From: Clostridium mediterraneense
GTDB lineage: Bacteria > Bacillota > Clostridia > Clostridiales > Clostridiaceae
DNA length: 64,000 bases
Assembly (NCBI RefSeq): GCF_900091705.1
Contig: NZ_LT594785.1
Location: forward strand, 311,640-375,639
Reading direction: 5' to 3'
Position numbers and translations under genes: made by a program
In this document: in pieces, positions 27,309 to 35,338 of the stretch
Layout: each line of letters begins with the position of its first letter
Position numbering within the stretch: the stretch's first letter is position 1
The notes under the pieces: model-generated
Seen by the model: the letters and a program-made list of their open reading frames with translations, nothing else
Told to the model about the DNA's origin: nothing
Database searches by the model: none

Positions 27309-27372
27309 TAGAAAGAAATTAAAAACAATATATTGTGTTTTTAGTTAAAATGAAGAATAGGGAGAGTTTAAC

Positions 27373-27804
27373 ATGAAAGTATATTTAGCATCACCTTTTT
27401 TCAATGATGTAGAAATCGAAAGAATGGAAAACGTAAAGAAGATATTAAGAGAAGAAAAGGGATTTGAAGTTTTTGCACCATTTGAAAACCAAAATAAACA
27501 TTTAGAATTTGGTTCAAAAGAATGGAGAGACGCTACATTTGCAGGAGATATAAATGGAATTGATACAGCTGACATCGTAGTTGCAATAATATCAAATGGA
27601 AACTATTCAGACAGTGGAACAGCTTGGGAATGTGGTTATGCATATGCAACAAAGAAACCAGTTATAATTGTTAACTTATCAGATAAGGCAGTTAACTTAA
27701 TGATAAGTGATAGTTTAACAGCTTATCTTTCATCATTAGATGAATTAAGAGCCTATGACTTTGAAAAGATGCCAAGAAAAACATACGATAACTACGTATG
27801 GTAA
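27373..27804 (+). CDS. Nucleoside 2-deoxyribosyltransferase
   Basis: 143 residues, full length for the family. It starts MKVYLASPFF, has DINGIDTADIVVA (59-71) and the active-site block DSGTAWECGYA with the likely nucleophile Glu86. These cytosolic enzymes swap the base on 2'-deoxyribonucleosides and salvage purines and pyrimidines. A GGGAGAG site precedes the ATG. It is a single-gene unit with its own promoter and terminator. Base preference cannot be read from the sequence. Confidence 0.9.
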   Translation: MKVYLASPFFNDVEIERMENVKKILREEKGFEVFAPFENQNKHLEFGSKEWRDATFAGDINGIDTADIVVAIISNGNYSDSGTAWECGYAYATKKPVIIVNLSDKAVNLMISDSLTAYLSSLDELRAYDFEKMPRKTYDNYVW

Positions 27805-27813
27805 TATACATAG

Positions 27814-27847
27814 AAAATAAGTTATCTCTTATGAGATAGCTTATTTT
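27814..27847 (+). terminator. Terminator of the deoxyribosyltransferase gene
   Basis: AAAATAAGTTATCTC pairs with GAGATAGCTTATTTT across a TTAT loop, followed by ATTTTT. Confidence 0.88.
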
Positions 27848-27949
27848 ATTTTTAAATATAAAATATAGATAATCGTCCTAATAATGAGAAAAATAAAGAT
27901 ATAACTCGAAAAGTGTTTGTAGAAAAATGGTATAAAATAAGAGTTTATG

Positions 27950-27998
27950 TTGACAGGGGAACGTTTGTTTGGTATCTTGTATATAGAACGAATGTTCT
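27950..27998 (+). promoter_or_regulatory. SigA promoter with two LexA (SOS) boxes
   Basis: TTGACA (27950-27955), 17 bp, TATCTT (27973-27978). One box, GAACGTTTGTTT (27959-27970), lies in the spacer; the other, GAACGAATGTTC (27986-27997), lies just after the -10 and is a perfect inverted repeat within AGAACGAATGTTCT. Both fit the clostridial LexA consensus GAACNNNNGTTY. LexA bound at either would occlude RNA polymerase, so the next gene should be induced by DNA damage. Confidence 0.75.
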
Positions 27999-28079
27999 CA
28001 TATGTGATTTAAATTTTTAAGAATAAAAGTTTGATTTACATAATATATATTGATTATAAGGTTAATAGGAGGTTTTTAT

Positions 28080-28349
28080 ATGAGAACAAATGTATTATTA
28101 AAAATTAGTTATAGAGTTGATGAAGAAATGAAAAAGTATAGGGAGCAAAATGGAGATAGTTACTTAAAACTTGATTCATCAAAATATCTTCTTTGGGGTG
28201 GTACATATAGAAAAAGATGTGGATCTTTAATTGTTGAAGCCAATACATATGAAGATGCAAAAAGACTAGCTTTTAATAATCCTTTCATGGGTAGTAAATA
28301 TTACTCATGTGAAATACTTGATAGAAATAGTATTTCTAAAAAATCATAG
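28080..28349 (+). CDS. Small protein of unknown function, probably SOS-induced
   Basis: 89 residues from the ATG at 28080, chosen because AATAGGAGG lies 7 nt before it; an ATG 30 bp upstream has no ribosome site. The protein is soluble-looking and Lys/Arg/Tyr-rich (SYRVDEEMKKYREQNG early, RKRCGSLIVEANTYEDAK in the middle) and has no signal or membrane helix. No family is recognised. It stands alone behind two LexA boxes. SOS-linked small proteins often halt cell division or modulate repair, but nothing in the sequence chooses between such roles. The 90-bp leader between promoter and start shows no strong hairpin. Confidence 0.75.
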   Translation: MRTNVLLKISYRVDEEMKKYREQNGDSYLKLDSSKYLLWGGTYRKRCGSLIVEANTYEDAKRLAFNNPFMGSKYYSCEILDRNSISKKS

Positions 28350-28420
28350 AAAATATCTTATACAATATATCAATATAATTAAAAAGTAAGTTATCAATTT
28401 TAAAATAAAGTGTTAGTAAA

Positions 28421-28455
28421 AAACGACTATCTCTGAGTTATTGAGATAGTCGTTT
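28421..28455 (-). terminator. Terminator of the HD-GYP gene
   Basis: ACGACTATCTC pairs with GAGATAGTCGT; on the - strand it is followed by TTTTTT. It may also stop transcription from the small SOS gene on the + strand. Confidence 0.85.
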
Positions 28456-28459
28456 GAAT

Positions 28460-29581
28460 TTAGGCTTTGTATTCAATAGATGATATTACTAAAGATAATT
28501 CTTTAGCTAAATCTATAGTTATATTATTTAATTTTTCATCAGGATTTTGAATAGTTCTGATTTTAGGTCTTAGTGGATATACAGAGTTTGTATTTTCTAC
28601 TACAGCCAAACTAGAATTACTAAGCTTAACAATAGACCCGGGTGGGTAAGGAACTACCACTCTAGAAAAAACTTTTACAATTTCAATGTCAAACATTGAA
28701 TTTACTTTAGATAGTATAAATTCAAAAGCATCATTTGGGCACATAGCTCTTTTATATGGTCTATCAGATGTTAAAGCATCATAGACATCAGCTATTGCTA
28801 CTATCTTAGCTAGAATATTTATATCATCATCCTTTGTGTTAGATGGGTATCCTGTACCATCTACTCTTTCATGATGCTGAAGTATAACCATCTTAGAACT
28901 AGTCTTTAAGCCTGGATTATCTTTTATATAATCATAGCCTTTCTTAGGATGAGTTTTTATAATCTCAAATTCTTCATCGGTTAATTTACCTGGTTTTTGA
29001 ATAATCTTTTTACCAACAAATACTTTACCTATATCATGTAGGAGTGCTCCTATACAAAGGTCCACAAGTTTATTTTTAGGAAGACCTAGTCCAACTCCTA
29101 TAACTACTGATAAGGTGGCAACATTAACAGAATGTTGATAAGTATAGTTATCCATATTTTTAATATCAACAAGACTTACAGATATATCTTTATTATTTAT
29201 AATACTTTGGCAAATTTCTTCAGATAAATTTTTTAAGGTATCAATATATGCCTCTTTTTCTTTTAAGATACTTAGTCTTTTTTTAGGATCTAAATCAAAA
29301 ACATTTGAAGAAGCAAGTTTTATACCATCAGAATAATTAAATATATCTTTTACAAGTCTAATAGATTTTTGTCTAAGTTCTGGAGAAATTACATCATTAA
29401 TCTCCTTATCGCTATACTCATCTATTATATAAAGTGAATAAATTTTAAGCTCTTTTACTTTTTTTAATAATGATTCTGTAAGATGAACACCTTCTTTAAG
29501 GAGAGCACGACCATCATTATCATAAATTGTTCTAGCAAGCACGCTGTTTATTTTTATACTTTCTATTGGAACAAGTCTCAT
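28460..29581 (-). CDS. HD-GYP domain protein, probable cyclic-di-GMP phosphodiesterase
   Basis: 373 residues. The N-terminal 110 residues start MRLVPIESIKINSVLARTI and contain the GRALLKEGVHLT block common in proteins of this architecture. The HD-GYP domain follows with HSVNVATLSV, LLHDIGKV, HPKKGYDYI and HHERVDGTGYP, so the HD metal ligands and the GYP signature are intact. Such proteins usually hydrolyse c-di-GMP; some do not. No membrane or receiver domain. The ATG has a GAGGTG site. It lies 28 bp after the glutamine synthetase gene, in the same direction, so it is probably cotranscribed with it. Confidence 0.88.
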   Translation of the reverse strand: MRLVPIESIKINSVLARTIYDNDGRALLKEGVHLTESLLKKVKELKIYSLYIIDEYSDKEINDVISPELRQKSIRLVKDIFNYSDGIKLASSNVFDLDPKKRLSILKEKEAYIDTLKNLSEEICQSIINNKDISVSLVDIKNMDNYTYQHSVNVATLSVVIGVGLGLPKNKLVDLCIGALLHDIGKVFVGKKIIQKPGKLTDEEFEIIKTHPKKGYDYIKDNPGLKTSSKMVILQHHERVDGTGYPSNTKDDDINILAKIVAIADVYDALTSDRPYKRAMCPNDAFEFILSKVNSMFDIEIVKVFSRVVVPYPPGSIVKLSNSSLAVVENTNSVYPLRPKIRTIQNPDEKLNNITIDLAKELSLVISSIEYKA

Positions 29582-29609
29582 CTAAAGCACCTCATGAAAT
29601 TATTTTTAG

Positions 29610-31514
29610 CTAAATATCTAGTAGGTTCCTTCTATAATTTCTATAAGATTTTCTAAGTAATTTCATATCTTTTTGAAGTTGTACCTGTAAGTCAGAAACT
29701 AATTGTAAATCATTATTTTCTATAGCGAGTCTTATTTGTGTAAATAAGCTTTTACTTCCATAACTATCCTTCATAATTTTTAATCTTAAATTATTTATAG
29801 CTTCCCAGTTAGATATGTCTAAATCTAAAGCTCTCTCTGAAGAGTGGAGTTTACTAAATCCTCTTATTGATTCTGCATGTCTTGGTATAATTCTATATGC
29901 AATTTCAGTTGTCCATCTTTTTAATAGAGAAGCCTTAAAACTATTAATTAGTTTATCGTCTAATATTCCATATGACTTTAGAACTTTAGTTTTTTCTATA
30001 TCCTCATCTAAAATTTTTACTACTTCATATACAGTTGCAGGTGCTTTACCAAAATAAATATCTCTTTGCTCAGGGGTAAAGAATTCATAAATATCTTCTT
30101 CACTTCTATAGGCTCTTTCTTTTTCTAAATAAATAGCATCATCACCAGGAGCTTTTGAAATTTCCTTTAGAAGAATATCTTTACTCATATTATTATTTAC
30201 TACAAATTCTATACCATCTAGCATAGCTAAATAACTAACTGCTATACATAAATATGTGTTTGTAAATGGATTTGGTGATCTAAGCTCAAATCTAGTTGCC
30301 ATTGGGCTTTCAAGGTCTCTTATAAGTCCAATAAGAATTGTTCTATTTCTTGATGGATTAGATGGTGATTGACCAAGTGAAGTAACTATACATATAGGAG
30401 CTTCAAATCCAGGACTAAGTCTTTTAAGTGCATCTGTTGTTGAAGAAATAAATGGATTTAATACTTCATAGTTTTTAAGAATTCCCATTAATGCAGCATA
30501 TCCTATTTTACTAAGATAATGATTTTTATCTTTAGTATTAAATAAGTTTATAAATTTTCCAGCTTTAGTTTTAATACAAATACCAAGGTGAGTATGTTCT
30601 CCACAACCTGCAACATCATCAATAGGTTTTGCAAGGAAAGTAGCTTCAAGACCATGAGATCTAAATGTTTCTTTAACTAATGTTCTAATAAAGAGTTCAT
30701 TATCTGCAGCTTGTAATGCAGTTGAAAACTTCCAATCTATTTCTAATTGCTCCATAATGTGATCAAATTGACCATCATTAGTTAGAGTAGCTTTAACTCC
30801 ACCAACTTCTTTATGTCCCATTTCAGGTTCAAATCCATATAAGTCCATTAAAAGTAGAGATTCTTCTAAAGCAGTTCTTACAGAACCTTTAGTTCTTGTC
30901 CAATATTGTTCTTGAAGAACTTCAGATGTTGTTAATTCTTCTATATGTGCTCTATCATTAGGAGTTTTAACCCAAAATTCAAGTTCTGTAGCAGAAGTTA
31001 ATGAAACACTGTCTATTTCATCAAAACTTATATCATAATCTTCTAAAAGATCTGGATTGTTTTTTAATAATTCTAAAGTTTTATCTTCTAAAAGTTTTAT
31101 TGAGTCCTTTAAAATATGTCTAGAATCAACAGGTTTATTATTATGCATAAGGAAACAAGGTATTCTTACAGTTCCAACTGGTTTTTGACTTATAGGATCT
31201 ATGAAATTATAGTTATAATCTACAAACCAATTAACATTTATATCAGCTACCATATCTACTTTTGCGTCATTTAAAGTTGCTATTCCAGGTAAAACAACAG
31301 ATGAACCATCAGTTTGTATTGCAGTTCCATAAAGGAAGTCATCTATTGACTCTAGAAATAGTTTAATAGGTATTTTCTCATCAGTATCATTTCCTGCTAA
31401 GTCTACACCAACTAATGAGACAAATTTTATTTCAGGGGAATTTTTAAATATTTTTCTTAAATCATTTTCATTATGATTTTCTTTGGGGATAGTATATATT
31501 AAATCAGTTCTCAT
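29610..31514 (-). CDS. Glutamine synthetase family protein, long form
   Basis: 634 residues. GS landmarks are present but divergent: latch-type QTDGSS (67-72), SATELEFWV (174-182), AGCGEHTHLG (302-311) where classical enzymes have NGSGMHVH, RLSPGFEAP (365-373), SRNRT (388-392) and TRFELRSPNP (407-416). About 170 residues follow the core, largely charged and helical. GS-I enzymes are usually 440-470 residues and GS-III about 700, so this is neither in size. Ammonia assimilation into glutamine is the likely reaction, but the altered ammonia/glutamate-site motif leaves room for another gamma-glutamyl ligase. The ATG lacks a clear ribosome site and is preceded by a long, folded leader. Confidence 0.82.
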   Translation of the reverse strand: MRTDLIYTIPKENHNENDLRKIFKNSPEIKFVSLVGVDLAGNDTDEKIPIKLFLESIDDFLYGTAIQTDGSSVVLPGIATLNDAKVDMVADINVNWFVDYNYNFIDPISQKPVGTVRIPCFLMHNNKPVDSRHILKDSIKLLEDKTLELLKNNPDLLEDYDISFDEIDSVSLTSATELEFWVKTPNDRAHIEELTTSEVLQEQYWTRTKGSVRTALEESLLLMDLYGFEPEMGHKEVGGVKATLTNDGQFDHIMEQLEIDWKFSTALQAADNELFIRTLVKETFRSHGLEATFLAKPIDDVAGCGEHTHLGICIKTKAGKFINLFNTKDKNHYLSKIGYAALMGILKNYEVLNPFISSTTDALKRLSPGFEAPICIVTSLGQSPSNPSRNRTILIGLIRDLESPMATRFELRSPNPFTNTYLCIAVSYLAMLDGIEFVVNNNMSKDILLKEISKAPGDDAIYLEKERAYRSEEDIYEFFTPEQRDIYFGKAPATVYEVVKILDEDIEKTKVLKSYGILDDKLINSFKASLLKRWTTEIAYRIIPRHAESIRGFSKLHSSERALDLDISNWEAINNLRLKIMKDSYGSKSLFTQIRLAIENNDLQLVSDLQVQLQKDMKLLRKSYRNYRRNLLDI

Positions 31515-31523
31515 AAATTTTAA

Positions 31524-31711
31524 GATAGTGCTATAATATAATAAAAGTTAATTTAATAAATATATTAATATATCGTTATAACAAAATAAGATATAAAATA
31601 GCAGTATCTATATTCACATCCTTTCTATATTTAATAAACGAATAATATGGAAATATAAGTAATTAAGGTTCGTGTTGTGTAAATTTTACCACTGATTTAA
31701 AGCACAGTCAA
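31524..31711 (-). promoter_or_regulatory. Promoter and structured leader of the glutamine synthetase gene
   Basis: On the - strand TTGACT, 17 bp and TAAAAT (31683-31711) form a strong promoter. The leader is about 160 nt. GATACTGCTAT (31598-31608) can pair, with one mismatch, with ATAGCACTATC (31524-31534), and the pairing extends into flanking A/T bases. The closing arm ends 9 nt before the ATG, where a ribosome would bind, suggesting translational control. I do not recognise the glnA RNA class. Confidence 0.45.
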
Positions 31712-31794
31712 TTTATTAAATTTCATATTTTTAGTATATTATATTAGGATGAATTATATCTTATTTAAACGAAAGTATTATGAGGAGAATTAAT

Positions 31795-32586
31795 ATGAAG
31801 GAAGAAAACATGAATTCAAATAGTCCTATAGGTTTCTTTGATTCAGGAGTAGGTGGACTTAGTGTATTAAGAGCAGCATTAGAAGTTATGCCTAATGAAA
31901 ATTACATATATTACGGAGATTCAAAAAATGCACCGTATGGAGTAAAAACAGCTGATGAAATTAGAGCATTATCATATGATGTTGTTAATTTTCTTTTAGA
32001 AAAAGGTGTAAAAGGAATAGTGGTAGCATGTAATACTGCTACATCAGTTATAGTTGCAGAACTTAGAAAGAAATATGAAGGTTTTCCTATAGTAGGGATA
32101 GAGCCAGCTTTAAAACCAGCTGTTCAATCACAAAAAGAAGGTAAGATAGTTGTAATGGCAACTAATAGAACTTTATCTGAAGGTAAATTTAATAAGCTTG
32201 TAGATAGATTAGCTAAAGAGAGAGAAGAGGATATAATTCCATTACCTTGCCCAGGACTAGTAGAATTTATTGAAAAAGGAGAACTTGAGGGAGAAAATAT
32301 AGAAAACTTCTTAAGAGAGAAGTTTGAAGTATATAAAGATGAAAAAATAGCGACTATAGTGCTTGGGTGCACACACTATCCTTTTGTAAGAGAAACAATT
32401 GCAAAAATAGTAGGAAAGGATATTGATATTATAGATGGTAGTCTTGGAACATCAAAAGAAATGAGAAGAAGACTTGATGAAATTAGACTTTTAAATAAAA
32501 GTGATAAACCAGGAAAAATTGAAATTTATAATTCATTAGATGACCCTAAAATAATAGATTTAAGCTATAGTCTTTTAGAAAAGTAA
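31795..32586 (+). CDS. murI: Glutamate racemase
   Basis: 263 residues. It has FFDSGVGGLSVLR near the start, catalytic cysteines in VACNTAT (Cys79) and VLGCTHYPF (Cys192), and the family's usual length. It converts L-glutamate to D-glutamate for peptidoglycan. The ATG at 31795 is chosen because GAGGAG lies 8 nt before it; the ATG at 31780 overlaps this ribosome site and has none of its own. The gene is divergent from glutamine synthetase and monocistronic. Confidence 0.95.
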   Translation: MKEENMNSNSPIGFFDSGVGGLSVLRAALEVMPNENYIYYGDSKNAPYGVKTADEIRALSYDVVNFLLEKGVKGIVVACNTATSVIVAELRKKYEGFPIVGIEPALKPAVQSQKEGKIVVMATNRTLSEGKFNKLVDRLAKEREEDIIPLPCPGLVEFIEKGELEGENIENFLREKFEVYKDEKIATIVLGCTHYPFVRETIAKIVGKDIDIIDGSLGTSKEMRRRLDEIRLLNKSDKPGKIEIYNSLDDPKIIDLSYSLLEK

Positions 32587-32605
32587 AAATAATAAGGAAT
32601 ATGTA

Positions 32606-32671
32606 AGCTAAGCTTAGAGTAAAGATATATAGTTAAAAATTTATATATTTTTACTTTAGCTTAGTTTTTTT
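32606..32671 (+). terminator. Terminator of murI
   Basis: A long stem (CTAAGCT...AGTAAA...ATATATA with its complement) ends in TTAGTTTTTTTATT. Confidence 0.8.
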
Positions 32672-32841
32672 ATTCACTAAAAAAGTAAAAGAAATTAATA
32701 GTATAAAAAAATTTTAAAAAAAGTTTGTGAAATTATTGACATATTTGAATCTTATTGCTATTATAATAGTATAAATAGAATTTTCTGAAAATTATAAAAA
32801 TAATAAGCAAAATAAATAATCATTGGTAAGGGGATAATGAT

Positions 32842-33114
32842 ATGATAATAAAGGTAAAAGAGTTTTTAGGTACTAAATTTAATAATGAAGATGCTATAAT
32901 TCTTAGACAGTTTATAACTAATAATTTAGATGAAGATATAGAATTAGACTTTGAAGGTGTTGAAAGAGTATCAACAACATTTCTATGCTGTCTTTTCAAT
33001 GATTTAATATATAGAAATGGTAGAGAGAATATAATTAAGAAAATTGGTGTTAAAAATTTATCAAATTACAGAGATTATTCAAGAGTAGTTAGGGGAACTA
33101 CTTTTCAGCAATAG
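32842..33114 (+). CDS. STAS-like protein (DUF4325-like)
   Basis: 90 residues. The core IELDFEGVERVSTTFLCCLFNDLI (about 33-56) matches the STAS-like DUF4325 pattern, small alpha/beta proteins related to anti-sigma-factor antagonists and sometimes paired with histidine-kinase-like partners. No partner kinase is adjacent here. There is no strong ribosome site directly before the ATG other than AAGGGGAT, which is well placed. Regulatory function is inferred from fold only. Confidence 0.75.
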   Translation: MIIKVKEFLGTKFNNEDAIILRQFITNNLDEDIELDFEGVERVSTTFLCCLFNDLIYRNGRENIIKKIGVKNLSNYRDYSRVVRGTTFQQ

Positions 33115-33170
33115 GTATATAAGTAGCTAAAATAAAAGGGCTAAATATAAATAAATTTATAGTTTTAAAC

Positions 33171-33202
33171 TGTGATGTCTACATTATGACATCACTTTTT
33201 TA
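33171..33202 (+). terminator. Terminator of the STAS-like gene
   Basis: GTGATGTC pairs with GACATCAC across a 7-nt loop, followed by TTTTTTATTTATT. Confidence 0.88.
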
Positions 33203-33332
33203 TTTATTGAACAAAGTAATATATATGTTATTGTATAATGTTTCAATGATAAGTAAAATAATATATAATAGGTTTAATGAGGATATTAATTTTATTTAAT
33301 AAAAATTAATATATTTGAAAGGAGAATTTATT

Positions 33333-33845
33333 ATGAACCCAATAGTTACAATAAAAATGAACACAGGTGACGTAATTAAAGCAGAGTTATATCCAGAAGT
33401 AGCTCCAAATACAGTTGCTAACTTTGTTAGCTTAATCAAAAAAGGATTTTATGACGGAAAGATATTCCACAGAGTAATTCCAGGATTCATGATTCAAGGA
33501 GGATGTCCAGAAGGAACAGGAATGGGTGGTCCAGGATATTCAATCATGGGAGAATTTAAATCAAACGGATTTGATAACAACTTAAAGCACACAAAAGGTG
33601 TTTTATCAATGGCTAGAGCTATGTCAAGAAACTCAGGTGGAAGCCAATTCTTTATTATGGTAGCAGATGCTCCACACTTAGATGGAGATTATGCAGCATT
33701 CGGTAAAGTTATTGAAGGAATAGAAGTTGCTGACAAGATAGTTTCAGCTCAAACAGATAGAATGGATAGACCATACGAAGATCAAGTTATGGAAAAAGTA
33801 ACAGTAGAAAATGCTGATGATATTCCAGAAGTAAAAACAATATAA
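33333..33845 (+). CDS. Cyclophilin-type peptidyl-prolyl cis-trans isomerase
   Basis: 170 residues from the ATG at 33333, which has AAGGAGA 8 nt upstream; a TTG at 33315 in the same frame lacks a ribosome site. Cyclophilin blocks are clear: FHRVIPGFMIQGG (active-site Arg and Gln), MARAMSRNSGGSQFFIM and LDGDYAAFGKV. No signal peptide, so it is cytoplasmic. It speeds proline isomerisation during folding. The DUF3783 gene follows after 43 bp, possibly in the same transcript. Confidence 0.95.
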   Translation: MNPIVTIKMNTGDVIKAELYPEVAPNTVANFVSLIKKGFYDGKIFHRVIPGFMIQGGCPEGTGMGGPGYSIMGEFKSNGFDNNLKHTKGVLSMARAMSRNSGGSQFFIMVADAPHLDGDYAAFGKVIEGIEVADKIVSAQTDRMDRPYEDQVMEKVTVENADDIPEVKTI

Positions 33846-33888
33846 GATTAAAAGATAGATTTAGTATATTAAGAAGGGAGAGAGAAAG

Positions 33889-34272
33889 ATGGAAGCTAAA
33901 AAGTGCATATTAGTTTACGGATTAGATAATGATGAAATTAAAAATCTTGAAAAACTTCGTTTTAAAGTTTTACAAGTTACTCCTGAAATGACTAAGATGA
34001 AAATCAAAGATCTTATTGCTGAAAAAGAAGAAAAAGTTGCTTCAGAAACAAAGATTGAAGGAGAAAAGATTCTTGTTTTCAATAATATACCTGATATTCA
34101 ATTAAGAACAATAGTTGAACTTACTAAGAAAATAATCAAGAAGAAGCCTATTCTTGCAACAGTTACTGTAACATCAAATGAATGGGAATTTGATTATTTA
34201 GTTGAACATCTTATGGAAGAACGTGAATGGTTCAAGACAAATAGAGGAAGTGCTATGCATGAACAAGAATAG
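33889..34272 (+). CDS. DUF3783 family protein
   Basis: 127 residues. The start KKCILVYGLDNDEIKNLEKL and the block EGEKILVFNNIPDIQLRTIV fit DUF3783, a clostridial family of unknown function, with an alpha/beta, receiver-like secondary-structure pattern. GGGAGAG precedes the ATG. Its last 14 bases overlap the start of the XRE-type regulator gene, so translation of the two is probably coupled and their functions may be linked. Confidence 0.78.
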   Translation: MEAKKCILVYGLDNDEIKNLEKLRFKVLQVTPEMTKMKIKDLIAEKEEKVASETKIEGEKILVFNNIPDIQLRTIVELTKKIIKKKPILATVTVTSNEWEFDYLVEHLMEEREWFKTNRGSAMHEQE

Positions 34273-34948
34273 AGTTGGAGAAAAAATTAAAGAAGTTAGA
34301 CTTTCTCAAGGTTTAACTCAAAAAGCTCTTGGAAAAAAGCTAGGTGTTAATGATAAATTTATTAACGATGTTGAACTTGGAAGAAAGATAATTAATGAAG
34401 CTTTAATAAGCAAGATTTCTAAAGTTTTAAAAGTAGATTTAAACGATGTAAGTATGCTTGCTACTGATGCAGAACTTGAAAAAGAAAAATCAGAAATTAG
34501 AAAACAAGAAGAAGTTAAGTATCAAAAGCCAAAAACAGAAGTTAATGAAATGTGGAGTCAAGCTTTTGGTTCAAACTTAAAGAATGTGCCTATATATAAT
34601 TATGGTCTAAATAAAGCTTTAGGTCATAGACAACTTCCTATGAGTTCAAGTAAAATTGATGGTCACGCATCAGATAAAGTATTCTATATACAAATAGAAG
34701 AAAATGATATGACTGGATTTAGAATTCAAAAGGGTGATATGGCACTTTGTTATAGTATCAAAGAAATTGAAAATAATACTATAGCTTTAGTTGAACATAA
34801 AGGAAAAAGAGTTGTAAGACAAATTAAAAAACTTGATAACTCTAAAGTTCTTTTAGTAAGTAATGGTGGAAGTATGATGACTGAAACTGCTGTAATAAAA
34901 GAATTAACTCCAATAGCAACACTTTATAGAATAGAATTTAATCTATAA
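34259..34948 (+). CDS. XRE family regulator with a degenerate S24/LexA-like C-terminal domain
   Basis: 229 residues from the ATG at 34259, served by AGAGGAAG; longer starts lie within the upstream gene. Residues 1-65 form a Cro/C1-type HTH (SQGLTQKALGKKLGVNDKFI). The C-terminal half (about 120-229) resembles the S24/LexA fold: VFYIQIEENDMTGFRIQKGDMALC, then VRQIKKLDNSKVLLVSNG. The usual catalytic Ser-Met pair of S24 peptidases reads Asp-Met, so autocleavage seems lost. It may bind a ligand or dimerise instead. The target is unknown. Confidence 0.82.
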   Translation: MNKNRVGEKIKEVRLSQGLTQKALGKKLGVNDKFINDVELGRKIINEALISKISKVLKVDLNDVSMLATDAELEKEKSEIRKQEEVKYQKPKTEVNEMWSQAFGSNLKNVPIYNYGLNKALGHRQLPMSSSKIDGHASDKVFYIQIEENDMTGFRIQKGDMALCYSIKEIENNTIALVEHKGKRVVRQIKKLDNSKVLLVSNGGSMMTETAVIKELTPIATLYRIEFNL

Positions 34949-34957
34949 TAAATTTTT

Positions 34958-35005
34958 TAAAGCTGTGCAGAAATAATAAATATTATTTCTGCACAGCTTT
35001 TTTTA
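34958..35005 (+). terminator. Terminator of the DUF3783/XRE operon
   Basis: AAAGCTGTGCAGAAATAAT pairs perfectly with ATTATTTCTGCACAGCTTT, followed by TTTTATTT. Confidence 0.93.
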
Positions 35006-35086
35006 TTTATATATTTTTATACTGATGAAATAGAAATATTTAAGATATATCTTTCTAATTTAAATTTATATAAGATTTATGAAACT

Positions 35087-35173
35087 TGTGGATAACTTTT
35101 AAGAGTGAAACCTGTGGATAACTTTTTAATTTCATATCTGTGGATAACTTTTGTTTTTTAGAATTGTGAATAA
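35087..35173 (-). repeat. Four DnaA boxes at exact 26-bp spacing
   Basis: TGTGGATAA at 35087-35095, 35113-35121 and 35139-35147, and TGTGAATAA at 35165-35173. The first three are the complement of the consensus TTATCCACA; the fourth is a TTATTCACA variant. All point the same way and start 26 bp apart, about 2.5 helical turns. Flanking bases are partly repeated too (GAAAC.TGTGGATAACTTTT). No dnaA or dnaN gene is near, so this is a DnaA-binding cluster rather than a typical origin. The gap of 448 bp around it also holds the hairpin at 35181 and the csp promoter. Confidence 0.85.
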
Positions 35174-35180
35174 GAAAAGA

Positions 35181-35250
35181 AAAAAGGCTACCAACTTCAA
35201 AAATTAAAAATTTGTATTTATAAGATTTAATTTTTGTCAGTAGGTAGCTC
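35181..35250 (-). terminator. Minus-strand terminator-like hairpin without an obvious gene
   Basis: On the - strand GCTACC...CAAAAATTAAA pairs with TTTTTAATTTTTG...GGTAGC, then CCTTTTTTCTTTTC. The T-rich tail lies on the - strand side, so it would stop leftward transcription, yet no leftward gene ends here. A short RNA starting within about 150 bp to the right is possible. Confidence 0.5.
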
Positions 35251-35338
35251 TTATTAATTATGTATTAAAAAGAAATTTATATAAATAAATTTGATAATGA
35301 CTTAATTAATTTAACACAAGGGACAAAATATTTCAATA

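Noticed and set aside
35087-35173. Short regular repeats that could be read as a CRISPR array
   Set aside because: Period is 26 bp in total, spacers are not unique 30-mers, and no cas gene is near. Each unit is centred on a DnaA box.
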